Source: Elusimicrobia bacterium GWA2_69_24
Lineage (GTDB): Bacteria; Elusimicrobiota; Elusimicrobia; UBA1565
Assembly: GCA_001799695.1 (NCBI GenBank)
Contig: MGTY01000084.1
Location: 13,828 to 76,307 of the forward strand
Reading direction: 5' to 3'
DNA: 62,480 nt
The notes under the pieces were generated by a model. The model was not told where the DNA came from. It ran no database searches and worked only from the letters and a program-made list of their open reading frames with translations. Positions 55,965 to 62,480 of this stretch are shown here, in pieces; position 1 is the first letter of the stretch; each line of letters begins with the position of its first letter. The translations under genes and the position numbers were made by a program.

Positions 55965-56899
55965 AGGCGGCCAGCTTCTTGGCGGACGTTCCCGGACTGC
56001 GGTTGGACCAGTTCCTCACCCAGCGGCTGGCCGGCTACAGCCGGTCCTACGTCAAGGACCTCATCGAGCGCGGCCTCGTCAAGGTGGACGGCGGGGTGCG
56101 GTCCCCCGACTTCCGGCTCCGCGGCGGGGAGGTCGTGCAGCTGGCCGCCGCGGAGTCGGCGTGGTCCGCCCTCCCGTTCGAGGACTGGATCCTGCATGAG
56201 GACAAGGACTTGCTGGTCCTGAACAAGCCGGCCGGCCTCCTGACGCATCCGATGGGCGACAGCTGGCTGCGCACTCCCGAGGCCGCCCTGTCGGACCAGG
56301 AGGCGAACGTCGCCGGCCTCCTCTTCCACCATCGTCCCGACGCCCAGGCCGCCGGCGTCTCGCGCTGCGGCATCGTGCACCGCCTGGACCGGCAGACCAG
56401 CGGACTCCTGCTCGCGGCGCTCAACCCGGCGGCGCAGGACGCGCTCTTGACGGCCTTCCGGGACCGCACCGTTGAGAAGGCTTACCGGGCCCTGCTCTGG
56501 GGCGTGCTCGGGGAGACGACGGTGGAGGCTCCGGTGGGCCGGCCTTCCGGACGGCGGAAGGTCAAGGTCTCGCCCTGGGGCAAGGACGCCAGCACCGAGT
56601 TCTCCCCGATCGAGACGGTGCGGGGCCTCACCCTGGTGGAAGCCCGGCCCAAGACCGGGCGGACCCATCAGATCCGCGCCCACGCGGCGCACGCGGGCTG
56701 CCCGGTGCTGGGCGACCCCGAGATCTTCGGCCCGGCGGAGTTCCGGAAGCTGGACGCGGCCGGCCTGCCGCCGCCGCCGCGCATGATGCTCCACGCCTAC
56801 CGCATCCGCTTCGCGCATCCCCGCACGGGGAAGGCGGCCCGGTTCACCGCGCCCCTGCCCAAGGATTTCAAAGACTACCTGAAGGCGCTCAAGGCATGA
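55961..56899 (+). CDS. RluA-family pseudouridine synthase
   Basis: A 312-aa RNA-modifying enzyme with an N-terminal S4 RNA-binding domain (LRLDQFLTQRLAGYSRSYVK, about residues 13-75) and the RluA catalytic domain with HRLDRQTSG, in which Asp143 is the catalytic residue. AYRALLWG and ARPKTGRTHQIRAH follow as expected. Target uridines in rRNA or tRNA cannot be assigned. ATG 55961 overlaps the lgt stop; an earlier in-frame ATG at 55895 lies inside lgt and precedes the S4 domain, so it is rejected. Confidence 0.93.
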   Translation: MKAASFLADVPGLRLDQFLTQRLAGYSRSYVKDLIERGLVKVDGGVRSPDFRLRGGEVVQLAAAESAWSALPFEDWILHEDKDLLVLNKPAGLLTHPMGDSWLRTPEAALSDQEANVAGLLFHHRPDAQAAGVSRCGIVHRLDRQTSGLLLAALNPAAQDALLTAFRDRTVEKAYRALLWGVLGETTVEAPVGRPSGRRKVKVSPWGKDASTEFSPIETVRGLTLVEARPKTGRTHQIRAHAAHAGCPVLGDPEIFGPAEFRKLDAAGLPPPPRMMLHAYRIRFAHPRTGKAARFTAPLPKDFKDYLKALKA

Positions 56900-58431
56900 C
56901 GGCCTCCATGGACCTCCTGCAGCTCGGACTCGCCGCGCTGCTGGTGGTGGGCAACGCCTTCTTCGTGCTCGTCGAGTTCGCCATCGTCAAAGTGCGCGTC
57001 ACCCGCCTCGAGGAGCTCTGCCAGAAGGGCAATCCCAACGCGCTGGTGGCCCGCGAGATGGTGGGCAAGCTCGACGAGTACCTCTCGGCCTGCCAGCTGG
57101 GGATCACCATGGCCAGCCTGGGCCTGGGCTGGATCGGGGAGCCGGCCCTGGCGCGGCTCCTCTCCCCCGTGTTCCTGGGGGTCTGGCCCGGCATGCCGGA
57201 GCACGCCCTGCACACGACGGCGTTCCTCACGGCCTTCGTCGCCATCACGGCCCTCCACGTGGTCCTGGGGGAGCAGGCGCCCAAACTCGTGGCCATCCAG
57301 CGCGCCGAGCGCGCCGCCCTGTGGTGCTCCCGGCCCATGCGCTGGTTCTACCGGCTCTTCTACGGCCCCCTAAAGATGCTCAACTGGGCGTCCAACCGCT
57401 TCCTGCGCCTGCTCGGCTTCACCCCGCCTTCCGCCGCCGAGACCGGGCACTCGGAAGAGGAGCTGCGCATGCTCATCAGCCGCGCCGAGGAGCACGGCCG
57501 CTTCGCCCTGCGCCGCCTGCTGCTTTTCGAGAACGTCTTCGATTTCGGCCAGCAGCGCGTCAAGGACGCCATGACCGCGCGGGAGAGCATCGATTTCCTG
57601 TCTTTGAAGCGGAACTGGGAGGAGAACCTCGCGGTCATCCGCACGCGTCGCCAGACGCGCTACCCTCTCTGCGAGGACGCCCTCGATCATGCGGTCGGCT
57701 ACGTCCATATCCACGACCTGCTGGCCGTCCAGCCCGAGGGCGCCGCGGCGCAGGTGCCGGACCTCCTGCGCGCCCGGCGGGAGCTCCCGGTCGTCTCGGA
57801 GGATGAGCTGCTGGAAAAGGTCCTTTCGGATTTCCAGCGCCGCGGCCGCCACCTGGCCCTGGTCAAGAACGCGGCCGGCGCCGTGACCGGGCTCCTGACC
57901 CTGGAGGACATCCTCGAGGAGCTCGTGGGCGAGATCCGGGACGAATTCGAGGCTCCCCCGGCGGGCAGCCTCTCGGAATATTGGGTGCCCGAGGCCTTCG
58001 ACCCCAAGCTGGAGGGAGCGAGCCGGTCCGAGGTGATCGCCAGGCTGCTCGAGCGCCTGCATGCGGCCCGTCCGGAATTCGACCGGAAGGCGGCCTACGA
58101 GGCGATCTGGAAGCGCGAACAGGGGCTCACCAGCGCCATCGGCAAGGAACTGGCATTGCCCCACGGCCGCCTGCAGGACCTGAACAAGCCCCTCATCGCC
58201 ATCGCCCTGTCGCAGGAAGGCATCCCCTTCGAGGCGCCGGACGGACGACCGGTCAAGATCATCTTCCTGATCCTGACCCCCTTGAAGGAGCCGGCGGCCC
58301 AGCTCCGCATCCTCGCCAACATCGCCCATCTCATGTCCAACGCCGCCCTGCGCCGGCGCCTGCAGCGCGCGCGCGGCCCGGCCCAGGTGGGCGAGATCCT
58401 GCGCAGCTTCGAGGCCGGCATACCGGTGTGA
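56896..58431 (+). CDS. CNNM/CorC-type membrane protein fused to a PTS EIIA(Ntr)-like domain
   Basis: A 511-aa fusion. Residues about 1-185 form the CNNM transmembrane domain (NAFFVLVEFAIVKVRVTRLE, QLGITMASLGLGWIGEP, LGEQAPKLVAIQ). A CBS pair follows (VKDAMTARESIDFLSLKRNW to about 275, and LPVVSEDELLEKVLSDFQRR to about 350, ending in LTLEDILEELVGEI). In place of the usual CorC/HlyC C-terminal domain, residues about 378-505 match PTS EIIA type 2 (PtsN-like): LTSAIGKELALPHGR carries His423, the phosphorylation site position, and IIFLILTPL follows. CNNM proteins act in Mg2+/cation transport; the EIIA domain suggests control by a nitrogen-PTS phosphorelay. ATG overlaps the rluA stop (ATGA). Confidence 0.85.
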   Translation: MTASMDLLQLGLAALLVVGNAFFVLVEFAIVKVRVTRLEELCQKGNPNALVAREMVGKLDEYLSACQLGITMASLGLGWIGEPALARLLSPVFLGVWPGMPEHALHTTAFLTAFVAITALHVVLGEQAPKLVAIQRAERAALWCSRPMRWFYRLFYGPLKMLNWASNRFLRLLGFTPPSAAETGHSEEELRMLISRAEEHGRFALRRLLLFENVFDFGQQRVKDAMTARESIDFLSLKRNWEENLAVIRTRRQTRYPLCEDALDHAVGYVHIHDLLAVQPEGAAAQVPDLLRARRELPVVSEDELLEKVLSDFQRRGRHLALVKNAAGAVTGLLTLEDILEELVGEIRDEFEAPPAGSLSEYWVPEAFDPKLEGASRSEVIARLLERLHAARPEFDRKAAYEAIWKREQGLTSAIGKELALPHGRLQDLNKPLIAIALSQEGIPFEAPDGRPVKIIFLILTPLKEPAAQLRILANIAHLMSNAALRRRLQRARGPAQVGEILRSFEAGIPV

Positions 58432-58592
58432 CGGATCCCCTCCGCATCCCCGCCGTCGTCTTCGGGGCCGGGATCCTGGGGCAGGCGCTGCTCCTGGCGT
58501 TCTCCGAGCGGCTGCCGCGCGACAAGATCCTGCTGTCCCTCGGGGTGCCGCAGTGCCACTCTTATCTCAGCCGGCGGGATCACGGGAGGTAG
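58428..58592 (+). CDS. Small hypothetical protein (54 aa)
   Basis: GTG 58428 overlaps the CNNM-EIIA stop in a GTGA junction, and the stop lies one base before the FAH gene, so it fills the operon gap exactly. The peptide has a hydrophobic N-terminal half (IPAVVFGAGILGQALLLAF) and a polar end with Cys and His (VPQCHSYLSRRDH). No family is recognised. The perfect fit between neighbours and the coupling support it as a real gene, but its length limits certainty. Confidence 0.45.
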   Translation: MTDPLRIPAVVFGAGILGQALLLAFSERLPRDKILLSLGVPQCHSYLSRRDHGR

Positions 58593-58593
58593 C

Positions 58594-59205
58594 ATGGAAA
58601 TCCCCGGTCTCGACGCGCCTCTGCGCACGATCTGGTGCATCGGCCGCAACTACGCCGCGCACGCCCGGGAGCTGGGCAGCGCCCCGCCCGCCCAGCCCAT
58701 CGTGTTCCTCAAACCCCTGTCGGCGGTCAACCTCGACGGCGGGGTCCTGCACCTGCCCCCGGATTCCGCCCGCGTGGACCACGAGGTCGAACTGGTGATC
58801 GCCCGCGGCCGCGACGGGCGCCTGCTGATGGCCGTGGGGGTCGATTTCACGGCGCGGGACATCCAGGACCGGGACAAGGCCCAAGGCCTGCCCTGGACCT
58901 CGTGCAAGGGCCGCCCGGGCTTCGCCGCGCTGGGCGCTTTCGTGCCCCCCAGCCTGCCCGCGGTGTTCCAGCTCTCCGTCAACGGGGAGATCCGTCAGCG
59001 GGGGAACAGCGCGGAGATGATCTTTTCGGTGGAGAAGCTCCTGGAGCATATCGACGCGGTGTACGGCCTGGCGCCGGGGGATGTGGTCTACACCGGCACG
59101 CCGGCCGGGGTGTCGCCCCTCAAGTCCGGCGACCGCGTGAAGGCCGAACTGTCGGGCGGCGGCCCCTTGGCTCCCGTCAGCCGCCTCACGGTGACGGTCG
59201 TCTGA
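58594..59205 (+). CDS. Fumarylacetoacetate hydrolase family protein
   Basis: A 203-aa FAH-fold enzyme of the short FAHD1/YcgM type, metal-dependent hydrolases or decarboxylases acting on acylpyruvates or oxaloacetate. Visible motifs: CIGRNYAAHARELG, DHEVELVIARGRDGR (acidic metal ligands), DFTARDIQDRDK, WTSCKGRPGF, and GDVVYTGTPAGVSPLKSGD. A strong ribosome site GGGAGG precedes ATG 58594. It is the last gene of the operon; its 3' end overlaps the convergent thioredoxin gene by 20 nt. Confidence 0.9.
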   Translation: MEIPGLDAPLRTIWCIGRNYAAHARELGSAPPAQPIVFLKPLSAVNLDGGVLHLPPDSARVDHEVELVIARGRDGRLLMAVGVDFTARDIQDRDKAQGLPWTSCKGRPGFAALGAFVPPSLPAVFQLSVNGEIRQRGNSAEMIFSVEKLLEHIDAVYGLAPGDVVYTGTPAGVSPLKSGDRVKAELSGGGPLAPVSRLTVTVV

Positions 59206-59551
59206 TTCTCAGCACGCTCGCGATGGCTTCCTCGATCCCGCTCTTGGGGATGGCGCCCACGGAGAAGGCGGGCTTGCCTTCCTTCGGGATGAAGAGCAGG
59301 GTCGGGACCCCGCTCACCCCGAAGGCCTGAGCCACCTCGGGGTTCTGGTCGACGTTCACCTTGAACACGTCGACCTTCCCCGCATAGTCCCGGGACACCT
59401 CTTCCAGGACGGGACCGAGGGCCCGGCAGGGCCCGCACCAGTCGGCGTAGAAGTCCACGATGCTGGGCAGGGCTCCCGCGTATTTCCAGACCCGCTGCGT
59501 CTTGTAGTCGAAGATCTTCCCCTTGAATGTCTCCGAGTCCAGGCATTCCAT
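59186..59551 (-). CDS. Thioredoxin
   Basis: A 121-aa protein-disulfide reductase with the active site FYADWCGPCRALGP, the cis-Pro region GVSGVPTLLFI, and the usual length. I chose ATG 59551 (ECLDSETFKG) because CAAAGGAGGATGC, an excellent ribosome site, lies directly before it; an upstream in-frame ATG (59590) has none. No signal peptide, so cytoplasmic. It converges on and overlaps the FAH gene. A palindromic repeat pair lies upstream. Confidence 0.95.
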   Translation of the reverse strand: MECLDSETFKGKIFDYKTQRVWKYAGALPSIVDFYADWCGPCRALGPVLEEVSRDYAGKVDVFKVNVDQNPEVAQAFGVSGVPTLLFIPKEGKPAFSVGAIPKSGIEEAIASVLRIRRPSP

Positions 59552-59607
59552 GGCATCCTCCTTTGCGGCGCTCCTGGTGTAGTGAGTCATAAGTCCAATT
59601 ACTTTCG

Positions 59608-59673
59608 TTACCCCGGCGAAAGCCGGGGTCCAGGCTAAACCCGGGTCCCGGCTTTCACCGGGACGACGAAGCC
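59608..59673. repeat. Inverted pair of dispersed GAAA-loop hairpin repeats
   Basis: ACCCCGGC-GAAA-GCCGGGGT (59610-59629) followed by a second copy in opposite orientation (GTCCCGGCTTTCACCGGGAC, about 59644-59663). This is the same repeat family as at 31705-31745 and 47830-47849. It lies in the thioredoxin upstream region between two leftward genes. Confidence 0.78.
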
Positions 59674-59704
59674 GGCAATGTAAAGAAGTGTTGGAATCAC
59701 TACT

Positions 59705-59869
59705 CTAGCTGCCGGCGCTCATCAGCGCGCCCACCATGGCGCCGTAGAGGGTGCTGACGTACGGGTTCGATGTGAGGGGGCAGGCTCCGGACGCACAGCC
59801 CACCAGGCGGTACCAGCCGTAGCCGGCGGCCGCTCCTAGAACGACTCCCAAGACGATCCTTGCGTTCAT
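59705..59869 (-). CDS. Small membrane protein, DUF6132-like
   Basis: A 54-aa protein from ATG 59869, which has the ribosome site GAGGAGG just upstream. It has two hydrophobic segments (VLGVVLGAAAGYGWYRLVG, and LYGAMVGALMSAG) separated by CASGACPLTSNPY with two cysteines. This size and C-x4-CP-x-TSNP pattern resembles a family of small membrane proteins often found near thioredoxin genes, as here. Function unknown; a link to thiol redox is inferred from context only. Confidence 0.65.
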   Translation of the reverse strand: MNARIVLGVVLGAAAGYGWYRLVGCASGACPLTSNPYVSTLYGAMVGALMSAGS

Positions 59870-59992
59870 GCGTCCTCCTCGATGTCGGCCTGCCACCTTT
59901 GGATGCGGAGAGCCGGAAAAGGATTCAGGGGGCGCTCCCGGGGCGGGCCGGGCCGACTGGAAATCCCGGGGGGATTGTTCATATCATGGGGC

Positions 59993-60268
59993 ATGAGACG
60001 CATCGCTGCGTTCTGCGTTTCGACGGTCTTGTGCGCAGCCCCCGGCCTCGCCGCCGGTCCCGCGCCGGCGCAGCCGAAGAAAGGGAAGGTCCCCATGACG
60101 CTCACTCTAAAGAGCCCCGCGTTCCCCGCCGGCGCGATGCTGCCCAAGCGCTTCACCTGCGATGGGGAGGACGCTTCGCCGCCCCGGACCGCGCCTGCGG
60201 CTCTGCGCAAGGCGATGGGCGGGCACATCCTGGCCGAGAGCGAGCTCATCGGCAGGTACGGCCGGTGA
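59993..60268 (+). pseudogene. PEBP (YbhB/YbcL) family gene with a large internal in-frame deletion
   Basis: From ATG 59993 a signal peptide (RRIAAFCVSTVLCAAPGLAA) leads to the start of a phosphatidylethanolamine-binding-like domain: LTLKSPAFPAGAMLPKRFTC, DGEDASPP. It then jumps to the family's C-terminal end, ALRKAMGGHILAESELIGRY. About 100 central residues, including the ligand pocket (the usual DPDAP and HRY segments), are missing, with the junction near 60180-60200. The frame stays open and the GTGA overlap with acpS is preserved. Likely non-functional unless the deletion is an assembly artefact. Confidence 0.75.
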
Positions 60269-60639
60269 TCCTCGGCATCGGGACGGACTTCATCGAGACC
60301 GCCCGGGTCGGCCGGGCGGTCGCCAAGTCCAACGGCTTCCGGAAGAAGCATTTCTCCCCGGCCGAGATCGCCTATTGCGAGGGCAAGCGCGGCAAGGCGC
60401 AGAACTACGCCGCCCGCTTCGCCGCGAAGGAGGCCTTCTTCAAGGCCATCGGCACGGGGTGGCGCGGCGAATTCTCCTGGAACGAGGTGGAGGTGGTCAA
60501 CGACCGCCTGGGCAAGCCCGGGATCGTGCTCCGGGGCCGGGCCCGGGACTTCTGCCGGAAGTACCGCATCCGCGCGATCCATGTCTCGCTCACGCACATC
60601 AAGGACTATTCCAGCGCCGTCGTCGTCATGGAACGATAG
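60265..60639 (+). CDS. acpS: Holo-[acyl-carrier-protein] synthase
   Basis: Transfers 4'-phosphopantetheine from CoA to the Ser of acyl carrier protein. The 124-aa protein has ILGIGTDFIETARV with the metal-binding Asp8, and RFAAKEAFFKAIGTG with the second ligand Glu, plus HVSLTHIKDYSSAVVV at the end. GTG 60265 overlaps the stop of the deleted PEBP gene (GTGA), so it likely depends on upstream translation. kbl follows after 24 nt. Confidence 0.94.
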   Translation: MILGIGTDFIETARVGRAVAKSNGFRKKHFSPAEIAYCEGKRGKAQNYAARFAAKEAFFKAIGTGWRGEFSWNEVEVVNDRLGKPGIVLRGRARDFCRKYRIRAIHVSLTHIKDYSSAVVVMER

Positions 60640-60663
60640 CGGCGCCAGGCTGAGGAGGTTCCC

Positions 60664-61911
60664 ATGGCGTTCCCCGACGAGGTCCGCAACGGCTATCAGA
60701 AGACCCTGGAGGAGATCCGGCAGGCCGGCATCTTCAAGGTCGAGCGCCTCATCCACTCCGCCCAGGCCGCGGACATCGAGGTGGAGTTCCCCGCCGGGAC
60801 CGCGCCCCAGAAAGTCATCAACATGTGCGCCAACAACTACCTGGGACTCTCCAGCCACCCCGAGGTGGTGAAGGCCGCCCATGCGGGTCTGGACTCTCGC
60901 GGCTACGGGATGTCGTCGGTCCGCTTCATCTGCGGGACCCAGGATATCCACAAGGAGCTCGAACACCGGGTGACCGAGTTCCTCGGCACCGAGGATACCA
61001 TCCTCTTTCCGTCCTGCATGGACGCCAACTGCGGCGTCTTCGAGGCGGTCCTGACCGACCAGGACGTCATGATCTCCGACCGCCTGGTGCACGCCTCCAT
61101 CATCGACGGCGTCCGCCTCTGCAAGGCGGAGCGCGACATCTACGAGCATGCCGACATGGCGCAGCTGGAGTCTAAGCTGCAGCTCCATACCCGCAAGCGG
61201 CTCAAGATGGTGATCACCGACGGGGTGTTCTCCATGGACGGGGATACCGCGCCCCTGGACAAGCTGGCCGCGTTGTGTGAGAAGTACGGGGCCATGCTCT
61301 TCGTGGATGATTCCCATGCTACGGGTTTCATCGGGAGGACCGGCCGGGGCACCCATGAGCAGTACGGGGTGATGGGCAAGGTCGACGTCATCACCACGAC
61401 CTTCGGCAAGGCCCTGGGCGGCGCCTCGGGCGGCTGCGTCTCCGGACGCCGCGAGCTGGTGGAGATGTGCCGGCAGAAGGCGAGGCCGTACCTCTTCTCC
61501 AACACCATGGCCCCCATGGTGGTCGCGGGCGTGCTGCGGGCGCTCGAACTCCTCTCCCAGGACACGGCGCGGCGCGACAAGCTGGAGAAGAACGCCGCCT
61601 ACTGGCGCCAGGGCATGACGGATGCGGGCTTCGTCCTGAAGGCGGGCGACACGCCCATCGTGCCGGTCATGCTTTTCAACGCCAAGCTGTCGCAGGACTT
61701 CTCCCGCGACCTGTTCACGGAGGGGATCTACGCCATCGGGTTCTTCTATCCGGTGGTGGCCAAGGGCGCCGCGCGCATCCGCACGCAGATCTCCGCGGGC
61801 CACGAGCTGCACCACCTCGACCGGGCGCTCGACGCCTTCAAGAAGGTGGGCCGGAAGTACGGCATCCTGGGTCAGACCAAGGACGAGATCATCGCGAGGT
61901 ACGGGGCCTAA
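60664..61911 (+). CDS. kbl: Glycine C-acetyltransferase (2-amino-3-ketobutyrate CoA ligase)
   Basis: PLP-dependent alpha-oxoamine synthase that cleaves 2-amino-3-ketobutyrate with CoA to glycine and acetyl-CoA in threonine degradation. The 415-aa protein shows ANNYLGLSSHPEV, YGMSSVRFICGTQDIHKELE, FVDDSHATGFIGRTGRGTHE and the PLP Lys249 in TTTFGKALGGASGG. The motif pattern and length fit Kbl better than BioF or HemA-type relatives. GAGGAGG precedes the ATG. No threonine dehydrogenase gene is adjacent. Its 3' end overlaps the convergent unknown gene by 4 nt. Confidence 0.93.
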   Translation: MAFPDEVRNGYQKTLEEIRQAGIFKVERLIHSAQAADIEVEFPAGTAPQKVINMCANNYLGLSSHPEVVKAAHAGLDSRGYGMSSVRFICGTQDIHKELEHRVTEFLGTEDTILFPSCMDANCGVFEAVLTDQDVMISDRLVHASIIDGVRLCKAERDIYEHADMAQLESKLQLHTRKRLKMVITDGVFSMDGDTAPLDKLAALCEKYGAMLFVDDSHATGFIGRTGRGTHEQYGVMGKVDVITTTFGKALGGASGGCVSGRRELVEMCRQKARPYLFSNTMAPMVVAGVLRALELLSQDTARRDKLEKNAAYWRQGMTDAGFVLKAGDTPIVPVMLFNAKLSQDFSRDLFTEGIYAIGFFYPVVAKGAARIRTQISAGHELHHLDRALDAFKKVGRKYGILGQTKDEIIARYGA

Positions 61912-62279
61912 CAACTGCCTCGCGCCTGGGCCTGCTGCCGGGCCAGCATGGCGCAGAGCGGGCAATCGGGGTCATAGCTGTCCGGCACCAAGAACTCCTC
62001 CGGTACCGTCCCGTTCACGTAACCCCGCAGCGCGCCCACGACCGTCTCCAGCCCGTCCGACGGGAAGACGATGCCCTCGATGGCCTCGGCGCGCCGGTAT
62101 TCCAGCAGGTATGAGGTCTCGCCGTCGATGACCGCCCGCTCGGCCCGCAGGCGCGCGCGGGCGTTCCGGCGCAGCTCCAGCGCGGCCTCGGGTTCCTCCC
62201 GGAAGCGCGCGATCGACGCCTCGATCTGCTCCGCGCTCGCGTGACGGCTTATGACCACGTCATTCCAGTACAGTCTCAT
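61908..62279 (-). CDS. Conserved-looking protein of unknown function (123 aa)
   Basis: Soluble, mostly helical N-terminal half (ASAEQIEASIARFREEPEAA) and a C-terminal half with a CxxC in DPDCPLCAMLARQ. TAAGGAGGGACC upstream of ATG 62279 is a strong ribosome site, which supports the gene. No signal peptide or TM segment. The CPLC pair could bind metal or be redox active; no family is recognised. It converges with kbl. The 70 bp upstream of it lead into an IS91-type fragment. Confidence 0.6.
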   Translation of the reverse strand: MRLYWNDVVISRHASAEQIEASIARFREEPEAALELRRNARARLRAERAVIDGETSYLLEYRRAEAIEGIVFPSDGLETVVGALRGYVNGTVPEEFLVPDSYDPDCPLCAMLARQQAQARGSC

Positions 62280-62351
62280 GGGGTCCCTCCTTACCCCATG
62301 TACGAACGACCCCCCGTTTCAGTTCCATCGGATTTCGCCGCTCCAAGTTTC

Positions 62352-62480
62352 ATGGAACTCCCCGCGAGCATCGATCGTACTTGTCTGCTGGATGCCATGC
62401 AGCCCAAAGACCTCGGCCCGCTGCCGCCCCCACGACCCCCGGGCCAGCCCCTTCTATCGTCTGGTCCAGGAAGTGCTCCG
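62352..62480 (+). pseudogene. IS91-type transposase N-terminus, frameshifted, cut by the window end
   Basis: DNA from ATG 62352 parallels the fragment at 47903 (TCATGGAACT, TGGATGCC, CTGGTCCAGGA). The zinc-domain reading RPHDPRASPFYRLVQE is in frame with 62413, one base out of register with the ATG, because this copy has one extra base between the two blocks. Either it is a frameshifted relic or translation starts elsewhere; the rest lies outside the window. Confidence 0.5.

Overview
The window is GC-rich DNA from a diderm bacterium. It carries predicted outer-membrane beta-barrels, FecR-domain proteins, PorV/PorQ-family proteins and exported giant proteins with a type IX secretion-like C-terminal domain. 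Together with a dnaG-rpoD pair and IS91-type scars, this fits an uncultured lineage such as Elusimicrobiota or another FCB/PVC-adjacent phylum. The phylum is an inference; no rRNA gene is present.

Layout. (1) 1-4430: the 3' part of dnaG, rpoD overlapping it, a small membrane protein, a strong hairpin, and a convergent MscS-related membrane protein. (2) 4451-31692, cassette A: FecR-domain exported protein, predicted outer-membrane barrel, a giant exported protein of up to 7,739 residues (7430-30649), and a PorV/PorQ-like barrel. (3) 31693-32791: a 26-bp tandem repeat array, a leftward methyltransferase gene, and divergent promoters. (4) 32792-47708, cassette B: the same four families in the same order, with a stand-alone cyclic-nucleotide-binding protein inserted before a second giant protein (3,573 aa). 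(5) 47709-50818, a scarred accessory stretch: a 22-bp repeat array, an IS91-type transposase fragment, a group II intron domain V, the duplicated 3' tail of a porV gene, two leftward genes for exported low-complexity proteins that share an upstream repeat signature, and a decayed transposase flanked by palindromes. (6) 50819-59205: a tightly overlapping rightward operon of housekeeping genes (phosphohexomutase, eno, ftsB-like, MBL hydrolase, HAD phosphatase, lgt, rluA-type, CNNM-EIIA fusion, small ORF, FAH family). (7) 59186-62480: thioredoxin, small membrane protein, an internally deleted PEBP gene, acpS, kbl, an unknown protein, and the start of a second, frameshifted IS91-type fragment.

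How the genes may work together. In both cassettes the FecR protein, barrel, giant and PorV-like genes are translationally coupled or nearly so. Both giants end in the same FlgD-like/Por-secretion-like domain with an identical last eight-residue motif, FFKMAVIK, and the porV gene starts inside the giant gene's stop codon. I infer a surface-display module in which the PorV-like protein receives the giant's C-terminal domain, while the FecR protein and barrel help regulate, anchor or export it. The duplication, size difference and extra cNMP-binding gene make this the most interesting part of the window.
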